This document shows, piece by piece, positions 25,697-34,168 of a stretch of DNA of 64,000 nucleotides. The notes below the pieces were generated by a model that worked only from the letters and a program-made list of their open reading frames with translations, ran no database searches and was not told the DNA's origin. Position 1 is the first letter of the stretch; every line of letters begins with the position of its first letter. Source of the DNA: an uncultured Muribaculaceae bacterium (GTDB lineage: Bacteria; Bacteroidota; Bacteroidia; Bacteroidales; Muribaculaceae); the NCBI GenBank assembly GCA_910579995.1, contig CAJTWH010000003.1, positions 1-64,000 of the forward strand. Direction: 5' to 3'. The position numbers and the translations under genes were made by a program.

Positions 25697-26868
25697 ATAG
25701 TCTCGGCTTCAGTGGTTGATGTTGTGTCGGAAACGAGCACGGGGCGCACTTTCATGCCATGGCGCAATTTGTGCCAGCCTTCCACTACTATATTCTCATC
25801 TTTGTCAAGTCCACGCTCTACTATGATATCGTTGCCGATTTCAGGACCGGTCTCTACAAAGCGGCGCTCGACCACACTGTCGGGCTTCACGATATAGACG
25901 TATGCCGCTCCCTTTTCAATCTCTACAGCTTTATTGGGCACTTCTATAGCATTCGCACGCACATCCATCAACACCCGCACTTTGGTAAACTCACCCGGCA
26001 GAAGTGTATGATTGGGGTTAGGCATCTCCGCACGAACGGAGAATGTGCCCGTAGCCGGGTCTACAAGCGGCGAGGCGAAGTCAACAAGGCCACGGTAGGG
26101 ATAAGGCGAACCATCGGCAAGCGTTACTGTGATATACGGATTCCATTCGCGCGAATCATCCTGCTGGCCGAGATTGACGTTGCGGTTTTTAAGAGAGAGG
26201 TAGTCAAGCGCAGTCAGGGAGAAGTCGACAAGGACAGTATCGCTCTTTACAACTGTTGCCAGCAACGATTTGCCGCCGGGGCCAACAAGTGTGCCGATAT
26301 CAGCGCTGCGCTCTGATATATAGCCTGATATAGGACTGGAGACAGTGGTATAACTCAGCGTAAGCTCAGCTTGGGTAAGATCGGCCTGAGCCACTGAAAG
26401 TTCTGCTTTGGCACTCTCGGCTGCAGCCTCAGCATTGTCGAGGTCGAGCTGCGAGGCTGCATTCTGCTCGTAGAGCGGGCGGATACGGGCAAGGTCGCGG
26501 TCAGCTTTCTGCGACTGAGCACGGGCTTTGTTGAGCTGTGCGCGGGCTTTCTCAGCACGTGCGTTATATACTTTGCGGTCGATTACAAATAGAGTCTGAC
26601 CTTTCTTTATATATGTGCCTTCTTCGAAATACATGTGCTCGAGATATCCCTCCACACGCGCACGTATCTCAACGAATTGCTGCGCACGTATGCGCCCTAC
26701 ATACTCTCCGTAGATATTAACATCTGCCTGATGTACGGGCTGAACCTCCACAACCGGCAATTGCGCGGGAGCGGCTTTCGGACGTAGTAAAAAGTATAAT
26801 CCCACAGCCACGGCTGCGACAATAAGGACTATTATAACAATACTGATGAGTCTTTTTTTTCCTTGCAT
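25693..26868 (-). CDS. RND efflux periplasmic adaptor (membrane fusion protein)
   Basis: 391 residues. N-terminal membrane anchor (SIVIIVLIVAAVAVGLYFLL) without a lipobox Cys, split lipoyl domain (VEGYLEHMYFEEGTYIKKGQTLF and SYTTVSSPISGYIS), coiled-coil hairpin (KARAQLNKARAQSQKADRDL), beta-barrel and membrane-proximal domain. Links the permease to the outer-membrane factor. First gene of the three-gene operon; an inverted repeat sits 8-43 bp upstream of its ATG. Confidence 0.95.
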   Translation of the reverse strand: MQGKKRLISIVIIVLIVAAVAVGLYFLLRPKAAPAQLPVVEVQPVHQADVNIYGEYVGRIRAQQFVEIRARVEGYLEHMYFEEGTYIKKGQTLFVIDRKVYNARAEKARAQLNKARAQSQKADRDLARIRPLYEQNAASQLDLDNAEAAAESAKAELSVAQADLTQAELTLSYTTVSSPISGYISERSADIGTLVGPGGKSLLATVVKSDTVLVDFSLTALDYLSLKNRNVNLGQQDDSREWNPYITVTLADGSPYPYRGLVDFASPLVDPATGTFSVRAEMPNPNHTLLPGEFTKVRVLMDVRANAIEVPNKAVEIEKGAAYVYIVKPDSVVERRFVETGPEIGNDIIVERGLDKDENIVVEGWHKLRHGMKVRPVLVSDTTSTTEAETI

Positions 26869-26875
26869 AATGTAT

Positions 26876-26911
26876 GAATTATTCGATATACTATTTTATA
26901 ACGAATAATTC
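26876..26911. promoter_or_regulatory. 10-bp inverted repeat, candidate operator of the RND operon
   Basis: GAATTATTCG (26876-26885) and CGAATAATTC (26902-26911) are perfect reverse complements 16 bp apart, immediately upstream of the adaptor gene. No T tract follows, which argues against a terminator. No regulator gene is adjacent. Confidence 0.5.
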
Positions 26912-26945
26912 GGCGTTTTAGTTTAAGCAGAGGTGAAAAGTGATA

Positions 26946-28049
26946 TTAAACCGGTAAAATTAACATGGGAATATCGGTATGGAACAAAATTTTGTGGGCA
27001 AGGCCGGGATTGAAAAGGCGGCTGAAAGCATTGCGGTGACGGTTGGGCACCACTATAAGGTCATAGTTGTTCTTTTCCTGAAGAGCAAGGAATTCTTTCT
27101 CAACATCGCTCTGGCTCACAGGCACCGACAGAAAATGATACTGGCTGAAATTTTCGCGGCAATAGTCGCTCAGACGGCGAAGCGCCTTATCGGCCGAAGC
27201 GGCTGTAAACCGTCGGCGGTTCGGCATGTGCACTATAGTCACACTCGCCGACTCTGACCCGAACAGGCGATATAGAGCGTCCATGGCAAGGATATCATCT
27301 TGGTCAAGATTGCCCATGAAGAGAATATTCCGCGGGCGCAAATCTTCTATCTCCAATGGCTCGGGAACTGTGAGCACTGTAAAGCGGCCTTCGTCGAGCA
27401 CCTCCGCGGTAACACTCCCTATCAACTCCCGGTCTTTCTTATCCGCACCCCGCGTACCCATCACTATAATATAAGGTGCTTTGTCTTTGGCATAGTTGAC
27501 AATTGCGTCTTCAGGCACACCTTCAACCACTACCTGTTCGGCCTTTACAACGGGGATATGTCCCTTTTTCATCGCATTGCGCACACGCTCATAGAAATTA
27601 TGCAGCAGCTTGCGGGCATTGACCACCATCTGCTCGCGCGCTCCGGTCTCTCCCACCTCGTATGTAAAACTGTCGGTAAACTGCACATTGCCGGCAATGT
27701 AAGGGTCGATATAACTGTAAAGAAACACCATCTTGCCCTTGATTGTATGTGCTAAGTTTGCCGCCACACAAGCAGCCTTGAATGAGTTCTCACTCAAGTC
27801 TACCGGCACAAGCACCGTATGCACTTTCGCGTCGGCGCCGGTAGGATGAAGAAACAATTCCTTATTCTCGATTATCCTTAAGGCCAGAGGCAAATCCGTT
27901 TCGGGTATACGCACCCTGACACCTGACGAGAAACCGGGCACTTCGAGATTGACATTATTGAGCTCCACGCTTATACCTTCGCTTTCGAGCAATGAGCGGA
28001 GTGCGAGCGCTTTTTCGTATGTATGGATTGCTACCGTGATAAATCGCAT
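26946..28049 (-). CDS. DUF2007 plus double universal-stress-protein fusion
   Basis: 367 residues in three parts. Residues 1-70 (ITVAIHTYEKALALRSLLESEGI...LPLALRIIE) match the DUF2007 putative signal-transducing domain. Residues about 80-220 form a Usp domain with VHTVLVPVDLSENS and IIVMGTRGADKKDRELIGS. Residues about 235-367 form a second, shorter Usp-like domain ending HKILFHTDIPMLILPV. The first Usp domain retains a G-rich nucleotide loop resembling G-x2-G-x9-G; the second (VVPNRHRNAF) does not. It could be a tandem stress sensor with one ATP-binding half. Single gene on the minus strand upstream of the RND operon; co-transcription is possible. Confidence 0.82.
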   Translation of the reverse strand: MRFITVAIHTYEKALALRSLLESEGISVELNNVNLEVPGFSSGVRVRIPETDLPLALRIIENKELFLHPTGADAKVHTVLVPVDLSENSFKAACVAANLAHTIKGKMVFLYSYIDPYIAGNVQFTDSFTYEVGETGAREQMVVNARKLLHNFYERVRNAMKKGHIPVVKAEQVVVEGVPEDAIVNYAKDKAPYIIVMGTRGADKKDRELIGSVTAEVLDEGRFTVLTVPEPLEIEDLRPRNILFMGNLDQDDILAMDALYRLFGSESASVTIVHMPNRRRFTAASADKALRRLSDYCRENFSQYHFLSVPVSQSDVEKEFLALQEKNNYDLIVVPNRHRNAFSRLFNPGLAHKILFHTDIPMLILPV

Positions 28050-28088
28050 AAGGCAAGAATCTAAAAATTACAGCTTGTTTAATGACTG

Positions 28089-28253
28089 AAGTTTCGCAAG
28101 CTCCACTTCAGCCAGGCAAAAAAAGGATCTAAAGGTAAAAAGGCAAGATAATAGCTTTGTAATTGAGTAATATTTGAAAGGTAATATCTTGCCAGCCTTT
28201 GGCAATTGCCTTTTTAACCTTCTTTGCCTATTCAACTTAAGCTTGCGAAACTT
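28089..28253. mobile_element. 165-bp MITE-like imperfect palindrome
   Basis: Perfect 14-bp terminal inverted repeats AAGTTTCGCAAGCT (28089-28102) and AGCTTGCGAAACTT (28240-28253). Inside are further nested complementary blocks: AGGCAAA with TTTGCCT, AAGGTAAAAAGGC with GCCTTTTTAACCTT, GGCAAGATA with TATCTTGCC. It carries no gene, and no target duplication could be recognised. It could be a non-autonomous element or an RNA hairpin. Confidence 0.5.
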
Positions 28254-28269
28254 GAATTGATAATATTAC

Positions 28270-28308
28270 AAAAGGACGCGTCATGGCAAAACATGAGCGT
28301 CCTTTTTT
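28270..28308 (-). terminator. Bidirectional terminator after the small HTH gene
   Basis: GGACGC and GCGTCC arms within AAAGGACGC (28271-28279) and GCGTCCTTT (28297-28305), with T tracts on both strands. Confidence 0.8.
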
Positions 28309-28331
28309 GTGGGGTGAGGCGTGTGGCTTTT

Positions 28332-28589
28332 TTATTCAGCCTCCTGCGCCTGCAGGATTTCTACGGCCATATCGTAGATTGTGCTGTCGTCGAGAACCAC
28401 TATACCACCATCGGGACCCGGCTCTATATGTACGCCGCAGTTTTTTCCGAAGTCGTAGTTGCTGCCACCGAAGTAGTTGCGAACGGTTTGTACTGTTGTA
28501 TTGAGACGGTCGGCAATCTGATGCATCGATCCGTCGGGAAGACGGTCTTTGAGGCGACGGAGTTCGTTGAAGGTGATTGTTTTAGTCAT
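28332..28589 (-). CDS. Small Bacteroidota HTH DNA-binding protein
   Basis: 85 residues. The segment HQIADRLNTTVQTVRNYFGG is a clear helix-turn-helix; the acidic C-terminal half (GGIVVLDDSTIYDMAVEILQ) is typical of a short conserved Bacteroidota family usually annotated simply as DNA-binding protein. Single-gene unit with its own terminator. Targets unknown. Confidence 0.8.
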   Translation of the reverse strand: MTKTITFNELRRLKDRLPDGSMHQIADRLNTTVQTVRNYFGGSNYDFGKNCGVHIEPGPDGGIVVLDDSTIYDMAVEILQAQEAE

Positions 28590-28718
28590 ATCTGTGGTCG
28601 CTTTAAGGTGAGTTAATATTCGGTTGTTTCTCTTTGAGTTTTAGGATGTGCTAAATTAACACCTATTTTTGGTATATGCAAACAATTTGGTAAAAATAAA
28701 TTATGTTTTACAACATAT

Positions 28719-29495
28719 TTATATCCGTTCTACATCCGAAGCTCTCAACCATGCCTTGGTTGAGTTGTTGATTTTCACGTTATACCACATCGGCGATACA
28801 GGGTCGTCGGGCGTAGGAACACTGTCTACAATCTCTACTGTAGTGCCTTCATGGATAGTCACTACCTTATCTGCCGAAGTGCGCGAAGCTCGTGGAGTAG
28901 ACGAGAGCTGGGTGCTCGGCGAGATTACAACTGCAGTTTCATGCTCAGCCGCCTTTGCGGTCGCGTCGGAAGCTACAATCAGCGAATAGGCAAACAAGAC
29001 AAGAAGCACCAAGCCGCCGAAGAAACCGGTCTTGCGGAGTGCGACATTCGTCGAAAAGATATACAATGCCACCGCACCCATGAGCAACACGAATATCGCG
29101 AAGGCCATCCAAGCCCATCCGTTGGCAGTCATGCCGCAGATTATGGAGTTGTGCACTTTTGCCAGAAATGCAGTGTCATCTTCCGGGCGGTCTTGTATAC
29201 GGCTGCGCACAAACTCAAGATTAGTGCGGGCGTCCTCGTCGGTAGGATCGAGCCTGAGAGCCCGCTCATAGTTGACGACAGCCATACCAAGCTTGTCGCT
29301 GCGGTAGTATGCGTTGCCGAGGTTGTAGTATATCTCACTGGACCGTCCTTCCTCCGCCAGACTCTTATTGTAGAGCTCGATGGCAAGGCGGTAGTCTTCG
29401 GCATTATAAGCCGAGTCGGCCTGTTGGCCTATGCTCATGGCGTACACAGAGGCTACGCTCGCAAGCATGATAATAAATGTCAGAATCTTTTTCAT
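28719..29495 (-). CDS. batE: BatE: TPR and SH3-like membrane protein
   Basis: 258 residues. Signal sequence, two to three TPR units (residues about 25-100: SEIYYNLGNAYYRSDKLGMAVVNYERALRLDP), two membrane helices (about 130-150 and 160-178) and a C-terminal SH3-like domain (VTIHEGTTVEIVD...WYNVKI...AWLRASDVE). It overlaps the batD stop by 4 bp and ends the Bat operon. A scaffold role in the Bat complex is presumed. Confidence 0.88.
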   Translation of the reverse strand: MKKILTFIIMLASVASVYAMSIGQQADSAYNAEDYRLAIELYNKSLAEEGRSSEIYYNLGNAYYRSDKLGMAVVNYERALRLDPTDEDARTNLEFVRSRIQDRPEDDTAFLAKVHNSIICGMTANGWAWMAFAIFVLLMGAVALYIFSTNVALRKTGFFGGLVLLVLFAYSLIVASDATAKAAEHETAVVISPSTQLSSTPRASRTSADKVVTIHEGTTVEIVDSVPTPDDPVSPMWYNVKINNSTKAWLRASDVERI

Positions 29496-31303
29496 CGTCG
29501 GGCCACATTTTCGATGTTATTGATAGCCGTAGTGGCGGCCTGATAAATCTCTGCCATATCGGCGTCGCTGTTGGGCGTGAACCGCGCCATCTCGCAGTGG
29601 TCAAGCACCGACACCACGCCGTCGATCTGTTCTTGTCCGAGACCGTAATCTGATAGCTTGGCCGATATATTCTCGCGGGTCAGCTGTGAGGCCGGTATCG
29701 AAAGTTTATCCGACATATAGCCCCACAAGGCAGCCGATACCGATTCATAGAACTTGTCATTTTCATGATGATCCATGAAATTGCGGGCTGCTTTCAGACG
29801 TTTGGTTGCCACGCGCGAGGCTTTGGCCAGACGGCGTCCGGTGACATCAGCCTGCAGGCGGATGTAGCGGCGGTAAACGATAATCAGACCAATCAGGATA
29901 AGCGCTACTATTACGTATGCAAGCCAGTAATATGTCTTTTGGAAAGTATAGTCGATCTCATGAGTCTGCTTCTCAGCCTTGACCGGTTTGATATGTAGGA
30001 TATCATCAATAGCCTCGTCAATTGTAGTCTGCTGTGTGACCGGAGCTGAATTATTACCACGCAATACACGTATCGGCGTATCGGCTACGTCGATTGTCTT
30101 GTAGCTCTTGCTGTCAAGGTCAAAATATACGAAAGGAGTTCCTTCAATCGTAAAGTTTCCTACTTCCTGAGGCACAAAAGTAATGTCGGTGCGGAAAGTG
30201 CCGCTCATATTTGTGCCGCCCACAACCTGAGCTTGGATATCGGTCTTGGGAGTATAAGCGTCTATACCTGCCGGGAATTGTATTGTCGGCTCAGAAAGGA
30301 ACTTGATATTGCCGCGACCTTTAACTATATATGAATATACCGCGGCTTCGTTTGTACGGAGCAATTCAGGCTCAAGTGTTGTCTCGACACTGAATGAACC
30401 CACGGCTCCGGTGAAACCTGCCGGTTTAGGCTCGGGCAAGGCATTAACCTGAAGCGTGGCTGCATTCGACGAAGTCGTCACCTGACGCTCTACAGGGCGC
30501 TGTGTGCGGAAGAAACCCATATTGACAGCCTCATACTGCACTATTGTCACATCATACTTGCCGGAGTTTACGCTCAGTTTGCCTGCACGCTGGGGATAGA
30601 GGAGAAGGCGTTTGAGCACGGCCGTATGATAGTTCTGTCCATTATAGTGCTCCATCTGCACCTCAAGGTCTACCGGGAGCTCTTCGGTGAGGAAGCCTTC
30701 GAATGCAGGCTGAGTTGTCACCATGAATGATGAAATATCATATTTGGTGTAGACCTTGATGGTCGCTACAACGGGTTCCTGCTCATATACGCTTGACTTT
30801 GAGAAAGAGACGCGCACGATAAGGTCGTTGGCCGAAATCTGCTGTGGCGACTGCGATGATACATCATCGGCATGTACGTCGCGCGATTGACCGGGGGCTC
30901 CCGACTGCTGTTGGCTGCGGTCGGGCGGCAGGATACGGAATGTCGCCGGACGCGAGCTCAGTGTCTTGCCCTCACAGTTTACAGAAAGCGCAGGCACCTG
31001 CACCTCTCCGGCTTTCTCTGCCCGGTAGGTGAAAGTATAGTCGACTGAGTATGTCGACGACATGCGGCCATTGATTATCTCCGTACTCTGCATTGTAGAG
31101 GTAGAAGGTCCGAAAAGGAGCTTGCACCCGGGCAGTTCGGGCGCCTGAGGAGGATTGGCCTCACCATCGGTAAGCCTGAATGTCAGGGCGAAATTCCGGC
31201 CTTCAACCACATTTCGGGGCTGAATGAGCTGGAATGACGCGGCAGAGGCGGCTATAGCCACCAGCAAAAAGGCAAAATATAGTATGAAACGTCGTTGTAG
31301 CAT
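29492..31303 (-). CDS. batD: BatD oxygen-tolerance protein
   Basis: 603 residues from the ATG at 31303. The longer in-frame start at 31348 would overlap batC by 32 bp and precede the signal peptide FILYFAFLLVAIAASAASF. The large periplasmic part carries repeated Ig-like beta domains (FQLIQPRNVVEGRNFALTFRL), then a membrane helix (about 455-475, YYWLAYVIVALILIGLIIVY) and a cytoplasmic helical tail. BatD is part of the membrane Bat complex implicated in Bacteroides aerotolerance and envelope stress. Confidence 0.93.
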   Translation of the reverse strand: MLQRRFILYFAFLLVAIAASAASFQLIQPRNVVEGRNFALTFRLTDGEANPPQAPELPGCKLLFGPSTSTMQSTEIINGRMSSTYSVDYTFTYRAEKAGEVQVPALSVNCEGKTLSSRPATFRILPPDRSQQQSGAPGQSRDVHADDVSSQSPQQISANDLIVRVSFSKSSVYEQEPVVATIKVYTKYDISSFMVTTQPAFEGFLTEELPVDLEVQMEHYNGQNYHTAVLKRLLLYPQRAGKLSVNSGKYDVTIVQYEAVNMGFFRTQRPVERQVTTSSNAATLQVNALPEPKPAGFTGAVGSFSVETTLEPELLRTNEAAVYSYIVKGRGNIKFLSEPTIQFPAGIDAYTPKTDIQAQVVGGTNMSGTFRTDITFVPQEVGNFTIEGTPFVYFDLDSKSYKTIDVADTPIRVLRGNNSAPVTQQTTIDEAIDDILHIKPVKAEKQTHEIDYTFQKTYYWLAYVIVALILIGLIIVYRRYIRLQADVTGRRLAKASRVATKRLKAARNFMDHHENDKFYESVSAALWGYMSDKLSIPASQLTRENISAKLSDYGLGQEQIDGVVSVLDHCEMARFTPNSDADMAEIYQAATTAINNIENVARR

Positions 31304-31316
31304 ATCGTATTCCTTT

Positions 31317-32141
31317 CTACCAAGGTTTATCTGTCTGTGGACGGCCACCGGCTGGCTGCTCTTCTTCCTTCACCTTGCGGCGGGTGGCGTTCTCTTTATT
31401 TTGCATTGACTGCAGAATCTGTTGGGCAGATTGGGTCATCGGCTGCTCCTGAGGTTGTTGCTGTTGTTGCTGCTGTTGATCTTGTTGCTGCTCCTGTTGT
31501 TGCTGTTCTTGTTGCTGTTGCTGCTGATCCTGCTGTTGATCTTGCTGGTCTTGATTCTGCTGGTCTTGGTTCTGTTCCTGCTCCTGCTTTTTGAGCTGTG
31601 CAAGGCGTAGGTTCTCGCGTGCCTGCTGATTGTCGGGGTTCAGGCGCAGCGAACTTTTGTAAAGCTCGATACTCTGATCATATTGCTCGTCGTTGAACGA
31701 CATGTTGCCAAGATTGTAAAACGACTTTTCAGCAATCTCTTTATCATATTTCTTAGCGTCGTCGATAAGCGACTGAAATATCTGAGCGGCCTCGGCACGT
31801 GGGTCGTTGGCCGTACCTTTGTTGTCGTCGCTCTGCAATTGCAGTAACGCCACAGCTTTGTTATAGCGTCCGCGTATCGAGCCCTCGTTGACCTGAAGAG
31901 CCTTGTCGTATGCTTCGAGAGCCTGATGATACTGTTCTTTCTCAAAGAGGGCGTTGCCGCGGCGGATAGCATTGCGCTCATCCTTATATGACTCCGAGGG
32001 GGTATTGTATTTGCTCTGCACCTTTGGCTTGGCCTGCTCTGTCGGTGCAGGTGCAGTTGCTGTAGTATCGGGCATGGCCATCTGAGCCGACGCTGAGGCG
32101 GCTGTCACAAGTGCAAGTAGAAAAATATAATTCTTTTTCAT
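31317..32141 (-). CDS. batC: BatC: TPR protein with polyglutamine tail
   Basis: 274 residues from the ATG at 32141, chosen over 32147 because AAGGAG lies 8 nt upstream. Signal peptide, TPR units (about 60-175: GNALFEKEQYHQALEAYDKAL, KSFYNLGNMSFNDEQYDQSIELY), then about 60 residues made almost only of Gln with Asp and Glu, then a basic tail. The Q tract comes from CAG/CAA runs and may vary in length. Probably an interaction scaffold. Confidence 0.9.
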   Translation of the reverse strand: MKKNYIFLLALVTAASASAQMAMPDTTATAPAPTEQAKPKVQSKYNTPSESYKDERNAIRRGNALFEKEQYHQALEAYDKALQVNEGSIRGRYNKAVALLQLQSDDNKGTANDPRAEAAQIFQSLIDDAKKYDKEIAEKSFYNLGNMSFNDEQYDQSIELYKSSLRLNPDNQQARENLRLAQLKKQEQEQNQDQQNQDQQDQQQDQQQQQQEQQQQEQQQDQQQQQQQQPQEQPMTQSAQQILQSMQNKENATRRKVKEEEQPAGGRPQTDKPW

Positions 32142-32153
32142 AGCCATATCTCC

Positions 32154-33173
32154 TTATTTCTTACGGGTAAAGAAGTTCACACCCTTGAGCCAGCTTATCT
32201 TTCGCTCCACAACGAAATAGTCGATGAGCAGGAAGAGGAAGGCAAGGAAAGCAAAGGTGGGAAATTGCTCTGCACCTGCTGTATAGTTGACGCTGCTGAA
32301 CTCTGATTTCTGCAGCTTGTCAAGCTGGGTCTCAAGATCACTCAAAGCCGAAGGCGAGGCACCGTTGACATAAACGCCGTCGCCGGCCTTGGCAATATCC
32401 TTTGCAAGCTCTTCATTGAGCTTTGTCACCACCGGACGGCCTTCGCCATCGGTAAAGCCGGGCAATACGGCGCCCTGAGCGGTACCAAGACCGATCACAT
32501 CAATCTGTATACCGTTCTCAGCTGCGAGCTTGGCGGTCTTTATCGCCTCGCCTTCATGGTCTTCGGCGTCGGTGATAAGTATTATAGCCTTGTGCATATC
32601 CTCGGCGGGAGAAAAACCGTTCATAGCCATTTTGATGGCACTTGAGATATCTGTGCCCTGATAGGTAATCATCGAGGGCGAGAGCTCATTGAGATACATC
32701 TTGGCGGTATAGAAATCGCCTGTAAGCGGCAGCTGCATTTTCGAGTTGCCGGCAAAAACTATCAGACCTACTTTGTCATTGTCGAGCTTGTCGACAAGTT
32801 TTTCAAGCAGCAGGCGGGCGCGGTCGATACGGGGAATACCGTCGGGGCGGTCGCTCGACGACGCCATCATCGAGTTGGAAACGTCGAAAGCTATCATGAC
32901 TTCAATACCTGCTGTGGTCTCGTTTTTCTCTGTGGCGCCATAGCGAGGACGGGCAAGCATGATAACCACTGCAGCCAGAGCTATCAGCTGAAGTGTGATT
33001 TTAACCGCCGGTGTATATTTCGAAGCGTCGGGCATAAGACGCGCCACGATATCGGGACGTCCGAAGCGACGCAGTTTGCCACGGCGCGAAGCACGCGCTG
33101 CCAGAAAAAGCAGCCCTACTGCCGGTACGAGCAGCAGCAGATATAGCAATGTGGGATATGCGAAATCAAACAT
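32154..33173 (-). CDS. batB: BatB: VWA-domain membrane protein
   Basis: 339 residues from the ATG at 33173; the upstream extension to 33248 overlaps batA heavily and is rejected. Two N-terminal membrane helices (YPTLLYLLLLVPAVGLLFLA and ITLQLIALAAVVIML), a VWA domain with MIDAS DVSNS, ITDAED, and a C-terminal helix (FAFLAFLFLLIDYFV). Next to batA (6 bp apart) and batC. Confidence 0.93.
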   Translation of the reverse strand: MFDFAYPTLLYLLLLVPAVGLLFLAARASRRGKLRRFGRPDIVARLMPDASKYTPAVKITLQLIALAAVVIMLARPRYGATEKNETTAGIEVMIAFDVSNSMMASSSDRPDGIPRIDRARLLLEKLVDKLDNDKVGLIVFAGNSKMQLPLTGDFYTAKMYLNELSPSMITYQGTDISSAIKMAMNGFSPAEDMHKAIILITDAEDHEGEAIKTAKLAAENGIQIDVIGLGTAQGAVLPGFTDGEGRPVVTKLNEELAKDIAKAGDGVYVNGASPSALSDLETQLDKLQKSEFSSVNYTAGAEQFPTFAFLAFLFLLIDYFVVERKISWLKGVNFFTRKK

Positions 33174-33178
33174 AAGCG

Positions 33179-34165
33179 TTAGGGTATTGTGCGGAGCACG
33201 GTATATCTGAGGAGAAGCTCGAGGGCAAAGAAGCCAAAGGCAAGCCATGCCCAGAGCATGTAATTATCTTCGGTATGCGAGAAATGGCGCACATCCATCT
33301 GAGTTTTCTCAAGTGCGTCGATCTCAGCAAAGACATCTTCGAGTACACGATTGTTTGTGGCGCGGAAATACTTGCCGCCGGTTTTCTGTGCTATCGTCTC
33401 AAGGGTGGCCTCGTCAATCACCACAGGCTGCGGTGTGAATTCTATGCGTCCGGTGAGAGTGCGGGTAGGATATGGGGCGCTGCCGTTAGTGCCGATACCT
33501 ATGGTATAGATTTTCACACCGAGTTCTTTGGCTACTTCCGAAGCTGTCACCGGTGCGACAACGCCGGTATTGTTGCTGCCGTCGGTGAGCAATATTATGC
33601 TCTTGCTCTTTGCTTTACCTTCTTTAAGACGGTTGAGCGAGGTTGCGATACCGTCGCCTATGGCCGTGCCGTCTTCAAGCACATTCATGGTAAGCGACTG
33701 GAGATATTGCAACAGTTGCGAGCGGTCTACTGTCATCGGGACACCGGTGAGGCTCTCGCCTGCGAAAATCACTATACCTATATTATCACTCTCGCGGCCT
33801 GATATAAACTGGGCGGCAACTTTCTTGGCTGCCTCGAAACGGTCGGGGTCGAAGTCACGGGCAAGCATTGACGATGATACGTCCATGGCTATAACGATAT
33901 CCGTACCCTCAGTAGAGGTAGTGCGCCAACTGTCGCGGATCTGCGGGCGTGCCATCACTATAATCAGGCAAGCGAGTGTAGCAAGACGCAAGACAAAGAG
34001 AAAATGACGGAGGTATTGCTTCCACGAACGTGGCAAGCCGGCAAAAGGAGAAGTTGTCGACAGAGCCAAGGTGGCATGGAGACGTCGCTGCTTGAGCACG
34101 TACCATACCGCCATGGGTATTAGGACAAGAAGTGTCCACAAGAAATTTGGATGAGCAAACTGCAT
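33179..34165 (-). CDS. batA: BatA: VWA-domain membrane protein
   Basis: 328 residues. N-terminal helices (FLWTLLVLIPMAVWYVL and LFVLRLATLACLIIVMARPQ), VWA domain with MIDAS MDVSSSM, TYxGT-equivalent DGTAIGDG and LTDGSNNTG, and a C-terminal membrane helix. All metal-binding residues are intact. Part of the MoxR-VWA system, probably the metal-dependent protein-binding module acted on by the ATPase. Confidence 0.94.
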   Translation of the reverse strand: MQFAHPNFLWTLLVLIPMAVWYVLKQRRLHATLALSTTSPFAGLPRSWKQYLRHFLFVLRLATLACLIIVMARPQIRDSWRTTSTEGTDIVIAMDVSSSMLARDFDPDRFEAAKKVAAQFISGRESDNIGIVIFAGESLTGVPMTVDRSQLLQYLQSLTMNVLEDGTAIGDGIATSLNRLKEGKAKSKSIILLTDGSNNTGVVAPVTASEVAKELGVKIYTIGIGTNGSAPYPTRTLTGRIEFTPQPVVIDEATLETIAQKTGGKYFRATNNRVLEDVFAEIDALEKTQMDVRHFSHTEDNYMLWAWLAFGFFALELLLRYTVLRTIP

Positions 34166-34168
34166 ATA

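Noticed and set aside
31400..31620. CRISPR-like or satellite repeat
   Set aside because: The repetition is a CAG/CAA codon run inside batC, without spacers.
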